Shown here: positions 17,991 to 26,446 of the stretch, piece by piece | Position numbering within the stretch: the first letter of the stretch is position 1 | How the letters are laid out: every line of letters begins with the position of its first letter | Origin: AP-16 sp046727735 | Lineage (GTDB): Bacteria > Pseudomonadota > Alphaproteobacteria > Rhizobiales > Xanthobacteraceae | Assembly (NCBI GenBank): GCA_046727735.1 | Contig: JBKPDF010000075.1 | Span: forward strand, 1-29,727 | Direction of reading: 5' to 3' | Length of the DNA: 29,727 bases | Position numbers and translations under genes: made by a program | The notes under the pieces: generated by a model | Told to the model about the DNA's origin: nothing | The model's database searches: none | The model's input: only the letters and a program-made list of their open reading frames with translations

Positions 17991-20900
17991 CTAATGCTTT
18001 ACCAGATCCCCCAGCAGGCTGGCGGCGACGGAGAGCTTGGAGAGCGTGAGGCCGGACGCGGCGATGTCGTGCACGGTCGAGCGGATGCGCTCGACTTCCT
18101 CGGCATGCGCGGCGATCCATTGCTCGACCGCGGCCGCGCCCGCCATGCCGTTGCCGACCATCTCGGCCGTGAGCCGCCGTTCCGCCTCCGCGATCGAGCC
18201 GAGCGCGCGGTCGAGCGCGAGCTGGTCGAAATAATCGGTGAGCTTGATGCCGCGCGCGGCGTGGAGAATGCGGTCGAGCTGGAAGAACGCGCCGGCGGCG
18301 AAGAAGGTCGCGGCGACTTCGGCAACCGGCTTTTGCGTACGGTCGGCGACCAGCACGACGTCGGTTGCGGCGGCGAGTGCCGATAGCCCGGCAATGCGCC
18401 GCGCGAGCTCGGGCGGAACGCCGCCGGATTGCAGCTCGGCCGCGCGGGATGCTTGCACGGCCTGCGCTTCGGGCGTCAGCACGTCGGCGAGCGCCGCCTC
18501 GATCGCACGGATGCCGGTGCGGTAGTGCTCGACGACGTCGGCGAGCCCGCGGTTGAGATCGACGTTGCGAAGGAACCAGATCAGCCGGTCGATCAACAGA
18601 TCCTGCACGGCCGCGTAAAGCTCGAGCTGCAGCGCCCCGACGATTTTCGCATCCAGCGCATCGATCGCGGCGTTGAGCTCGGTCAGGCCGTAGCTGTCGC
18701 GCGCCGCCGCGAACGCCGCGGCGATCGTCGCCGGCGAGGCGCCGGTCTGGTCGGTGATGCGCGCGACGAGCGTCGGCCCGCCGCGATTGATGATCGAGTT
18801 CGCGAGCTGGGTCGCGATGATTTCGCGGCGCAGCCGGTGCTTGGCGACGGCTTCCGGAAATTCGGCGAGCAGGGGCTTGGGAAAATAGCGAGCGAGCTCG
18901 CGCCCGAGATACGGATCGTCCGGCACCCGGGAATCGAGAAGCTCGTCGTTGAGCGTGATCTTCGCGTAGGCGAGCAGCACCGCGAGCTCCGGCCGAGTCA
19001 GGCCCTGGTTGCGGCGGCGCCGCTCGGCGATCTCCTTGTCGTCGGGCAGGAACTCGACCGCGCGGTCGAGCAGGCCGCGGCTTTCGAGCATCAGCATCAG
19101 GCGCTGCTGGAATCCAAGGTCTTCGAGACCGCGGCGCTGCACGAGCGAAAGCGCGAGCGTCTGCAGATAATTGTTGCGCAGCACGAGCGCCGCGACCTCC
19201 TCGGTCATCTCGCCGAGCAGCGCATTGCGCCGTTCGGGCGAAAGCTTGCCGTCCTGCACCGCGGCGCCGAGCGCGATCTTGATATTGACCTCGAGGTCGG
19301 AAGTGTTGACGCCGGCGGAATTGTCGATCGCGTCGGTGTTGAGCCGGATGCCGCGGAACGCGGCTTCGACGCGCCCGCGCTGCGTCAAGCCGAGATTGGC
19401 GCCTTCGCCGACGACCCGGCACGCGAGCTCGGCGCCGGTGACGCGGATCGCGTCATTGGCCTTGTCGCCGGCCTGATCGTCGGTCTCGGCCGACGCGCGC
19501 ACGTAAGTGCCGATGCCGCCGAACCACAGGAGATCGACCTGCAGCTTGAGGATCGCACGCATCACCTGCTGGGGCGTCGCCTTCCCGGCTTCGAGGCGCA
19601 AGAGTTGGCGCGCCTGGGGCGACAGGCGGATTTCCTTGGCGCTGCGCGAAAACACGCCGCCGCCCGCGGAGAGCTTCGCGGCGTCGTAATCCTGCCAGCT
19701 CGAACGCGGGAGCTCGAATAGCCGCTTTCGCTCGCCGAAAGCGGTTTCCGGATCGGGGTCGGGGTCGAGAAAAATGTCGCGGTGATCGAACGCGGCGACG
19801 AGCTTGATCGTGCGCTCGAGCAGCATGCCGTTGCCGAACACGTCGCCCGACATGTCGCCGACGCCTGCGACCGTGAACGGCTGCGTGCGGATGTCGACGT
19901 CGATCTCGCGGAAATGCCGCCGCACCGCCTCCCAGGCGCCGCGCGCGGTGATGCCCATCTTCTTGTGGTCGTAGCCGGCCGAGCCGCCCGATGCGAACGC
20001 ATCGCCGAGCCAGAATTTGCGCTCGACCGCGATGCCGTTGGCGATATCCGAAAACGTCGCCGTGCCCTTGTCGGCGGCGACCACGAGGTAAGGATCGTCG
20101 CCGTCGTGGCGCACCACGTTGGCCGGCGGCAAGACGCCGTCGGGCCCGAGATTGTCGGTGACGTCGAGCAGGCTCGAGACGAACAGCACATAGCTCGCCG
20201 TGCCTTCCTGCTGCACGGCTTCGCGCGGCCCGGCTTTCGGCAGCCATTTCGGCAAGAAGCCGCCCTTGGCGCCGACCGGCACGATCACCGCGTTCTTGAC
20301 CTGCTGCGCCTTGACCAGGCCGAGGATCTCGGTGCGGAAATCCTGCGGCCGGTCCGACCAGCGGATGCCCCCGCGCGCGACCTTGCCGAACCGCAGGTGC
20401 ACGCCCTCGAGCCGCGGCGAATACACGAAGATCTCGTAGAGCGGCCGCGGCGCCGGCATCTCCTCGACCTTGCGGCTCTCGAACTTCACCGCCAGCGTCG
20501 CTTTCGGCTGCCCGGTTTCGTCGATCTGATAGAAATTGGTGCGCACCGCCGCCGCCACCGCGTTGACGAAGCGGCGCAGGATGCGGTCCTCGTCGAGGCT
20601 CTCGACGTTCTCCAGCGCGCTTTCGATCTCGCGCGTCAGCTCGCTCTGTATTTGGGTGCGCGCGTCCGCGCCACCCGCGAGCCGCGGATCGAAGCGCGCG
20701 TGGAACAGCTGGACGATCTTGGCCGCGATGGGTGCGTGCTTGCGCAGGGTTGCCCACAGATAGTCCTGCGAATAGGCGATGCGGGCCTGGCGCAAGAACC
20801 GCGAGATCGCCCGGATCAGCGCCACCTCGCGCCACGGTACGCCGGCCGCGAGGACCAGCGCGTTGTAACCGTCGTTCTCGGCGACGCCGCGCATCACCAT

Positions 20901-22838
20901 GAGGAAGCAGGCTTCGAGCCGCTGCTTCAGCGCTTCGAGCTCGACCGCGCCGCCGTCTTCGCGTTCGAGCAGCATGTCGTGGAGCCACACCTGCTCGCCT
21001 TCTTGGCCGCGCGGCTCGATCCGGTAGGTGCGCTCGTCGACGACCTTGAAGCCCATGTTCTCCAGCACCGGCACGCGCTCGGAGAGCGGGATCGGCCGCT
21101 CGCAGCTGAACACCTTGAGGCCGGCGCCCGCGGCATCCGCGCCGCGCCGCGCGTAGAACTCGACGCCGAGCGGCCGAGCCGCCGAAAGGCTCTCGATCAT
21201 GCGGATGTCGCCGATCGCGACGTTCGCGGTGTAGCCCTCGCGGTAGCTCAGCGGAAACGCCTCGACATACCGGTGCAGCAGCCCTCGCGCCTTCACCGGG
21301 TCGTGGACGAGGGTGACCGCGTCGGTGAGCGCATCGGTCCAGGTGCGGATGATGCCTTCGACCGCCTGCTCCAGCGCCGCGCGATCGGGGTGCGGGGTCT
21401 CGCCCTCGAACCGGGCGATGATGAAATGCACGCGGACGAGGGGTCCTTCGGGAAAGAACGGATAGAAGGCGACGGGGCGGCCCTTGTAGGTTTCGCCCAG
21501 GAAATCTCCGATCCCGATCCGCGTCGCGCTGCCGTAGCGCTCGCGCGGCACGAACACCAGCACCGAGACGAAGCGGTCGAAGCGATCGCGCCGCGCCAGT
21601 ACCCGCACGCGCGGCCGCTCGTCGAGATAGAGGATCTCCACCGCGAACCGGAACAGCGTGTCCTCGTCGATCTGGAACAGTTCGTCGCGCGGATAGCCTT
21701 CGAGCACATTGACGAGCGCCTTGCCGGAATGTCCCTCGGGATCGAGACCGGTACGCCGGATCACCGCGTCGACCTTGCGGCGCAAGTACGGAATGGTTTT
21801 CGGCGCACGCGTGTAGACGGTCGACGTGAACAGGCCCACGATGCGGAATTCCCCGGCGACCTGCCCGTCGGCGCCGAAGCGCTTCACGCCGATGTAGTCC
21901 ATGTGCACGCGGCGATGCACGCGCGAGCGCACATTGGCCTTGGTGATGATCAGCGCCTTCGGCTCCTTGAGGAATGCGCGGATTTCCGGCGTGATGGTGA
22001 CGAAGTCGCGGCCGCGCCGCAGGACCCGCACCTCGCGCGCGCGCAGGATGCCGAGCCCGGTCTCGAACTTCGGCTCGACCTCCCCGCCGCCGGACGGGAA
22101 GGTGTATTCGCGCACGCCCAGGAACGTGAAATTGTCGGCCGCGAGCCATTCCAGGAACTGCACCGCCTCGGCAATTTCGTCGACCGGAAGCTGCGGCGGA
22201 TTGCTGCGGATCTCGGCGATGACGTCGCGCACGCGCGCGAGCATCGGCCGCCAATCCTCGACGCCCAACCGCACGTCCGCGAGCGTGTGCTCGAGCGCTT
22301 GCACCAGCGCCGCCCGGCGCGCCTCGTCCTCGATCCGTTCGGTGTGGATGTGGATGAAGCTCTCGCGCTGCGCGGCCGCAGGCGGGGCGCTCTCGCCGTA
22401 AAATCCCATCAGCACGCCGCTTGCATCGCGCTCGACCGAGAACACCGGGTGCGCGACGAGCCGCACCTCGACGCCCTGCTCGGCCAGCTCGCCCATGATC
22501 GAATCGAGCAGGAACGGCATGTTGTCGTTGGCGACCTCGACGATCGAGACCGCGCGGATGCGCTCGGACGATCCCGCCGGGCCGCCACGCGACTGCATCC
22601 GCACTTTGGCGCTGCCGGGCTTGCGCTCCCTGAGGAACTGCCAGGCTTCCTCGGCGAGCGCCGCGACCTCGCGCGGCTCGTAGCGCGCCACGTCCTCCGG
22701 CGCCGTGCGCGCGAACATCTGGGCCGCGAAGCTTTCCGGCACATCGCCGTGCAGCCCGGTCAGGATCGTGCCCGCCTGCTCGATCAGGCGGCGGGCCGCC
22801 CGATGCTGTTCGGTGTCGAGCAGACCTTCCAGCGCCAT
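17991..22838 (-). CDS. NAD-specific glutamate dehydrogenase, large ~180-kDa type
   Basis: 1,615 residues, the length of the L_180 NAD-GDH class. The N-terminal third carries ACT-like regulatory regions (VSIVEVANDNMPFLLDSIMGEL near 90-115). The catalytic core starts near residue 820 with RGGIRWSDRPQDFRTEILG, followed by PVGAKGGF holding the catalytic lysine region. AGVGDMSGDVFGNGML (about 990) and RVVGEGANLGLTQRGR (about 1140) are nucleotide-domain motifs, and NSAGVNTSDLEVNIKI follows. It oxidises glutamate to 2-oxoglutarate and ammonia with NAD, a catabolic role. ATG 22838 is set by GGAGGG directly upstream and a normal N-terminus; an in-frame opening up to 23864 is antisense to other genes and rejected. 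Divergent from the AhpD-like gene. Confidence 0.95.
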   Translation of the reverse strand: MALEGLLDTEQHRAARRLIEQAGTILTGLHGDVPESFAAQMFARTAPEDVARYEPREVAALAEEAWQFLRERKPGSAKVRMQSRGGPAGSSERIRAVSIVEVANDNMPFLLDSIMGELAEQGVEVRLVAHPVFSVERDASGVLMGFYGESAPPAAAQRESFIHIHTERIEDEARRAALVQALEHTLADVRLGVEDWRPMLARVRDVIAEIRSNPPQLPVDEIAEAVQFLEWLAADNFTFLGVREYTFPSGGGEVEPKFETGLGILRAREVRVLRRGRDFVTITPEIRAFLKEPKALIITKANVRSRVHRRVHMDYIGVKRFGADGQVAGEFRIVGLFTSTVYTRAPKTIPYLRRKVDAVIRRTGLDPEGHSGKALVNVLEGYPRDELFQIDEDTLFRFAVEILYLDERPRVRVLARRDRFDRFVSVLVFVPRERYGSATRIGIGDFLGETYKGRPVAFYPFFPEGPLVRVHFIIARFEGETPHPDRAALEQAVEGIIRTWTDALTDAVTLVHDPVKARGLLHRYVEAFPLSYREGYTANVAIGDIRMIESLSAARPLGVEFYARRGADAAGAGLKVFSCERPIPLSERVPVLENMGFKVVDERTYRIEPRGQEGEQVWLHDMLLEREDGGAVELEALKQRLEACFLMVMRGVAENDGYNALVLAAGVPWREVALIRAISRFLRQARIAYSQDYLWATLRKHAPIAAKIVQLFHARFDPRLAGGADARTQIQSELTREIESALENVESLDEDRILRRFVNAVAAAVRTNFYQIDETGQPKATLAVKFESRKVEEMPAPRPLYEIFVYSPRLEGVHLRFGKVARGGIRWSDRPQDFRTEILGLVKAQQVKNAVIVPVGAKGGFLPKWLPKAGPREAVQQEGTASYVLFVSSLLDVTDNLGPDGVLPPANVVRHDGDDPYLVVAADKGTATFSDIANGIAVERKFWLGDAFASGGSAGYDHKKMGITARGAWEAVRRHFREIDVDIRTQPFTVAGVGDMSGDVFGNGMLLERTIKLVAAFDHRDIFLDPDPDPETAFGERKRLFELPRSSWQDYDAAKLSAGGGVFSRSAKEIRLSPQARQLLRLEAGKATPQQVMRAILKLQVDLLWFGGIGTYVRASAETDDQAGDKANDAIRVTGAELACRVVGEGANLGLTQRGRVEAAFRGIRLNTDAIDNSAGVNTSDLEVNIKIALGAAVQDGKLSPERRNALLGEMTEEVAALVLRNNYLQTLALSLVQRRGLEDLGFQQRLMLMLESRGLLDRAVEFLPDDKEIAERRRRNQGLTRPELAVLLAYAKITLNDELLDSRVPDDPYLGRELARYFPKPLLAEFPEAVAKHRLRREIIATQLANSIINRGGPTLVARITDQTGASPATIAAAFAAARDSYGLTELNAAIDALDAKIVGALQLELYAAVQDLLIDRLIWFLRNVDLNRGLADVVEHYRTGIRAIEAALADVLTPEAQAVQASRAAELQSGGVPPELARRIAGLSALAAATDVVLVADRTQKPVAEVAATFFAAGAFFQLDRILHAARGIKLTDYFDQLALDRALGSIAEAERRLTAEMVGNGMAGAAAVEQWIAAHAEEVERIRSTVHDIAASGLTLSKLSVAASLLGDLVKH

Positions 22839-23156
22839 GGTCCCTCCGGCTCGCCGGGACGGCACAAGTTTCTGCCATCGGACGGGCCGCGTCGAGGGGC
22901 AAATCACGCAGGTTCCGGTCGGCGCACGCAGCCGGTAGGCTGGGGTCCGGAACCGTTGGCAGCATCGGAGACGCCCATGCGCAAGCAAGCTCGCGATAGA
23001 GGCCGGCAGGCCGTGCAACACCGGGCAAGGCCGGCCGCGACATCGCGCCCGCCGCGCCGCAAGCGCGCTGCCGCCTCGGCCCGCGACCACGCCGGCAGGG
23101 TTGGAACGGCGCCTAGCGGGGGCAGCGCGGTCGGGGCAGCGGCGCAGGACGACACG
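22839..23156. other. 318-base divergent region between the glutamate dehydrogenase and AhpD-like genes
   Basis: This gap separates two divergent starts and should hold both promoters, but I see no convincing -35/-10 pair on either strand. On the plus strand an ATG at 22977, preceded by GGAG, is in frame with the AhpD-like gene and could add 60 Arg/Ala-rich residues. That stretch has no recognisable domain. No RNA gene or repeat is visible. Confidence 0.5.
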
Positions 23157-23726
23157 ATGATCACCGCGCTCGCGCTCGAAGCTGCTTCGCTCAGTCCGGC
23201 GATGGCGGCCTATTTCGAGAAATGCCGCGAGAAGCTCGGCTTCGTGCCGAACGTGCTGCAGGCCTATGCGTTCGACATGGCCAAGCTCGAAGCATTCGTG
23301 GCCATGTACAACGACCTGATGCTCGCTCCCTCCGGGTTGTCCAAACTCGAGCGCGAGATGATCGCGGTCGCGGTGTCCTCGCACAATCGCTGTTATTATT
23401 GCCTGGTCGCCCATGGGGCCGCGGTGCGGCAGCTTTCGGCCGATCCGGTGCTCGGCGAGCTGATGGTGATGAATTATCGCGCCGCGAGACTGCCGCGCCG
23501 GCAGCGCGCCATGCTGGATTTTGCCGCAAAACTCACCGCGGAGCCTTGGCGGGTCGAGGAGAAGGATCGGGAAAGTCTGCGCAAGGCCGGCTTTTCCGAT
23601 CGCGATATTTTCGACATCGCCGCGGTCGCCGCGTTCTTCAACATGAGCAACCGGGTCGCGTCCGCGACCGACATGCGACCGAACAGCGTCTACCACGGCC
23701 AGGCGCGCACGCGTGCGGAAGGATGA
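23157..23726 (+). CDS. Peroxidase-related protein, AhpD-like / carboxymuconolactone decarboxylase superfamily
   Basis: 189 residues, the usual size of the uncharacterised peroxidase-related family. REMIAVAVSSHNRCYYCLVAHGAAVR (about residues 63-88) carries the Cys-x-x-Cys-x-x-x-His redox motif of AhpD-like proteins. Upstream is EKLGFVPNVLQAYAF and downstream FFNMSNRVASATDMRPN, both typical of the family. By family it is a cytosolic thiol-disulfide peroxidase or reductase, with unknown partner and substrate. ATG 23157 has AGGA seven bases upstream and fits the family N-terminus. ATG 22977, also with a site, would give a 60-residue basic low-complexity extension. Divergent from the glutamate dehydrogenase gene, and 70 bases before the preferred ggt start, with a repeat in between. 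Confidence 0.9.
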   Translation: MITALALEAASLSPAMAAYFEKCREKLGFVPNVLQAYAFDMAKLEAFVAMYNDLMLAPSGLSKLEREMIAVAVSSHNRCYYCLVAHGAAVRQLSADPVLGELMVMNYRAARLPRRQRAMLDFAAKLTAEPWRVEEKDRESLRKAGFSDRDIFDIAAVAAFFNMSNRVASATDMRPNSVYHGQARTRAEG

Positions 23727-23755
23727 GTTCTTTGCGCGGCGCGAGCCACAAACTG

Positions 23756-23876
23756 CTCCCTCCCCCCTTGTGGGGGAGGGGTGGGGAGGGGGGTGCGTGA
23801 AATTCTTCGACCTGACACCCCCCTCCCGCCTCACGCGCTTTTCGCGTGAGGCGACCTCCCCCACAAGGGGGGAGGT
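23756..23876. repeat. Inverted-pair palindromic repeat, copy 3 (5' end of ggt)
   Basis: The outer arms CCTCCCCCCTTGTGGGGGAGG (left) and its inverted match (right, ending GGGGGGAGG at about 23875) are essentially identical over about 20 bases. The right unit also has the inner hairpin GCCTCACGCG-ctttt-CGCGTGAGGC. The left unit is shortened and lacks a clear inner stem. The gamma-glutamyltransferase frame is open through the whole element, and every available start codon for that gene lies upstream of or inside it. Third copy of the family seen at 16287 and 17837. Confidence 0.75.
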
Positions 23877-25614
23877 AACGCGCGGCCCGGCCTATTCCGA
23901 CGGCCGTGCCCTTACCTGCGGCGCGGTTCTCCTGCTCGTCACCTTCTTCACGTTGGCGCCGTTCGCGCGCGGCGATGCGCCGTTTCCGCCAGCGCAAGCG
24001 GTCGTCGCCCGCAGCGCCATGGTGGTCAGCCAGGAAAAGCGGGCGACGCAGATCGGCCTCGAAGTGCTGCGCAAGGGCGGCAACGCCGTCGACGCGGCGG
24101 TCGCCGTTGGTTTTGCGCTCGCGGTCACTTACCCGCAGGCCGGCAATCTCGGTGGCGGCGGCTTCATGCTGATTCGGCGCGCCGACGGCACCGCGACCGC
24201 GATCGATTATCGCGAGACCGCGCCGGAGGCCGCGACGCGCGACATGTTCCTCGATGAGAACGGCGCTTACGATCCGCGCAAATCCCGGGATTCCGGCCTT
24301 GCCGTCGGGGTGCCCGGCACGGTCGCGGGGCTCGCGCTGGCGCTCGAACGATACGGCTCCGGCAAGTTCACGCTCGGCGACCTCGTCGCGCCGGCGATCG
24401 CGCTCGCCCGCGACGGCATTGCGGTCGAGGACGAGCTCGCCGATTCCTTGCCGCGCGGCGCGCCTCGGCTCGCGCGCTTTGCCGCCTCGGCCAAAATTTT
24501 CCTCAAATCCGACGGCACCGCGCTCGCGTCCGGCGACATGCTCGTCCAGCCGGATCTTGCTCGCTCACTCACGGCGATCGCGCGCGCCGGGCCGCGTGCG
24601 TTCTACGAAGGCGAGATTGCGCAAAAGCTCGTCGCAGCCGTGCGGGACGCGGGCGGCATCCTGAGCCTCGATGATCTGCGCGGATATCGCGCGGTCGAAC
24701 GCGTGCCGGTGCGCGGCAGCTACCGCGGCCGCGAGATCATCGCGATGCCGCCGCCGTCCTCGGGCGGCGTGCACCTGATCGAGATGCTCAACGTGCTCGA
24801 AGGCTACGCGCTGGCCGACCTCGGCGCGCAATCGCCCGCGGTCCTGCACGTCATGATCGAGGCGATGAAGCGCGCCTACGCCGACCGCGCGAGATTTCTG
24901 GGCGACGCCGATCAAGTGAGCGTCCCAGTGGAGCGGCTGATCTCGAAGAGCTACGCGGCGGCTTTGCGCAAGAACATCGATCTCGCGCGCGCGACGCCGG
25001 CGGCCGAGCTCGAGCGCGGCGCGCCCGGCCGCGAGGGCGACAACACCACGCATTTTTCGGTGATCGACCGTTTCGGCAACGCGGTAGCCAATACCTACAC
25101 GCTGAATTTCAATTACGGCGTCGGACTCGTTGCGGAAGGCACCGGGATTCTGCTCAACAACGAGCTCGACGATTTTTCCGCAAAGCCGGGTGTGCCGAAC
25201 GCATTCGGGCTCGTCGGCGGGGAGGCCAATGCGCCGGCGCCCGGCAAGCGGCCGCTGTCCTCGATGACCCCGACGGTCGTGCTCGAGAACGGCAAGCCGC
25301 GGCTGATCACCGGATCGCCGGGCGGCAGTCGCATCATCACGACCGTGCTGCAGGTCGTTCTCGACGCGCTCGATTTTCACCAGGACATTGCCCAGGCGGT
25401 GAGCGCGCCGCGCGTGCACGAGCAATGGCTGCCGGACGTGGTGTTCGCGGAGGCCGGGCTGCCGGCGGAAGCGGTCCGGCAACTCGAGGCCCGCGGCCAT
25501 GTTGTCAAGCAAGGCGGCACCTGGGGCTCGGCGAACTCGATCCTGATCGCCCCGGGCGCCGTCACCGGCGCCGCCGACCCGCGCACACGCGGCGCCGCAG
25601 CGGCCGGAGAGTAA
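23797..25614 (+). CDS. ggt: Gamma-glutamyltransferase, periplasmic precursor
   Basis: 605 residues from GTG 23797. A hydrophobic export segment, CGAVLLLVTFFTLAPFARG, sits at about residues 38-57. The mature enzyme follows: GGNAVDAAVAVGFALAVTYP, GGGGFMLIRRADG, and NTTHFSVIDRFGNAVANTYT, where Thr417 is the expected autocleavage site and nucleophile. PLSSMTPTVVLENGKPRLITGSPGGSRI closes the small subunit. It cleaves gamma-glutamyl bonds, as in glutathione, in the periplasm. The start is uncertain: GTG 23797 has a G-rich site, but that site and about 27 codons belong to a palindromic repeat. GTG 23713, inside the previous gene's end, adds 28 residues. The signal peptide n-region is unusually long either way. 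It ends 16 bases before the extensin-like gene. Confidence 0.9.
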   Translation: MKFFDLTPPSRLTRFSREATSPTRGEVTRGPAYSDGRALTCGAVLLLVTFFTLAPFARGDAPFPPAQAVVARSAMVVSQEKRATQIGLEVLRKGGNAVDAAVAVGFALAVTYPQAGNLGGGGFMLIRRADGTATAIDYRETAPEAATRDMFLDENGAYDPRKSRDSGLAVGVPGTVAGLALALERYGSGKFTLGDLVAPAIALARDGIAVEDELADSLPRGAPRLARFAASAKIFLKSDGTALASGDMLVQPDLARSLTAIARAGPRAFYEGEIAQKLVAAVRDAGGILSLDDLRGYRAVERVPVRGSYRGREIIAMPPPSSGGVHLIEMLNVLEGYALADLGAQSPAVLHVMIEAMKRAYADRARFLGDADQVSVPVERLISKSYAAALRKNIDLARATPAAELERGAPGREGDNTTHFSVIDRFGNAVANTYTLNFNYGVGLVAEGTGILLNNELDDFSAKPGVPNAFGLVGGEANAPAPGKRPLSSMTPTVVLENGKPRLITGSPGGSRIITTVLQVVLDALDFHQDIAQAVSAPRVHEQWLPDVVFAEAGLPAEAVRQLEARGHVVKQGGTWGSANSILIAPGAVTGAADPRTRGAAAAGE

Positions 25615-25630
25615 GCGGCGAATATTCATC

Positions 25631-26326
25631 GTGAATGCGTTGCGGCGTTGGCTGTGGGCACTGAGCGGGGTCGGGATCCTCGCCGCCGTCGTCTATGGTT
25701 TCCTGCATGCCGGCGAACTGCTCGACCGTTTCGCGCCGTTCGATCTCGACGCAACCCCCGATCTATTCACCGAGCTGCACCTGCTGCTGTTCAGTCGCGA
25801 CCCGGGCCGTTGCTTTGCGGCGCTCGACGGCGGCCACATCGGCTACGAGCACGCGCCGAATCGCGCGATCGAGAACGGCTGCGGCTATCGCAACGCCGCC
25901 GTCCTGACGCGCTCGAAAGTGAGCTACGGCGGGCCGGTTCTGATGCGCTGTCCGGCGCTCCTGTCTCTCCTGCTCTGGGAGCGGCACGTGGTGGGGCCGG
26001 CCGCCAGACAGGAGCTGGGGACGCGGATCACCGGCATCCGGCAGCTCGGTACCTATTCGTGCCGCAACATCAATCACGCGGCGATCGGCCGGCGCAGCCA
26101 GCATGCGCTCGCCAACGCGATCGACATCGGCGCGTTTCGCACCGAGGAGGGTGCAGTGATTTCGGTCGCCACAGACTGGAGCGATTCCGGCGCGCGAGGC
26201 AAATTCCTGCACGTGGTGCGTGACGGCGCGTGCCGCTTCTTCGGCATCGTGCTGTCCCCGGACTACAACGCGCTGCACCACGATCATTTCCATCTCGATA
26301 CCGGCCTGTGGAGCGTGTGCCGGTGA
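25631..26326 (+). CDS. Extensin-like family protein (LAS/VanY-like metallopeptidase fold)
   Basis: 231 residues from a GTG. An N-terminal membrane anchor or uncleaved signal covers about residues 5-27 (RRWLWALSGVGILAAVVYGF). The extensin-like C-terminal domain follows: GRCFAALDGGHIGYEHAP, CGYRNAAVLTRSKVSYGGPV, YSCRNIN, RRSQHALANAIDIGAF (about 155-168) and YNALHHDHFHLDTG (about 211-224). The SxHxxxxAxDI and HxDHFH patterns are those of zinc-dependent LAS-type peptidases such as D,D-carboxypeptidases. A periplasmic cell-wall hydrolase is therefore plausible, though plant-extensin naming is only historical. It starts 16 bases after ggt and is probably co-transcribed with it. The ribosome-binding site is weak, suggesting translational coupling. 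Confidence 0.87.
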   Translation: MNALRRWLWALSGVGILAAVVYGFLHAGELLDRFAPFDLDATPDLFTELHLLLFSRDPGRCFAALDGGHIGYEHAPNRAIENGCGYRNAAVLTRSKVSYGGPVLMRCPALLSLLLWERHVVGPAARQELGTRITGIRQLGTYSCRNINHAAIGRRSQHALANAIDIGAFRTEEGAVISVATDWSDSGARGKFLHVVRDGACRFFGIVLSPDYNALHHDHFHLDTGLWSVCR

Positions 26327-26386
26327 GCGACGCCGGCTGCATCTCGGGGCATCCGCGGGGCGTCTGTTTGGAAGCGGATTTTCGGG

Positions 26387-26392
26387 TATAAT
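26387..26392 (+). promoter_or_regulatory. Possible -10 box upstream of the cyclase gene
   Basis: A perfect TATAAT (26387-26392) lies 54 bases before the GTG start of the cyclase-ATPase gene, in the 120-base gap after the extensin-like gene. No good -35 is found at normal spacing; TTTGGA is 14 bases upstream, too close. In a genome this GC-rich a perfect -10 is unlikely by chance, so it remains a candidate. Confidence 0.35.
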
Positions 26393-26446
26393 GCGGTCGC
26401 GTGGGCCGCGGCCCGCTGCGTCCCATCCTCGGCTCCGGGTTCGTCC

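Noticed and set aside
19782..23726. 1,314-codon open frame on the plus strand
   Set aside because: Most of it is antisense to the glutamate dehydrogenase gene with His/Arg/Asp-rich low-complexity translation. Only the part from 23157 has family motifs.
17991..23864. 1,957-residue extended form of the glutamate dehydrogenase
   Set aside because: The extra 342 N-terminal residues are antisense to ggt, the repeat and the AhpD-like gene and are not family-like. ATG 22838 with GGAGGG is the natural start.
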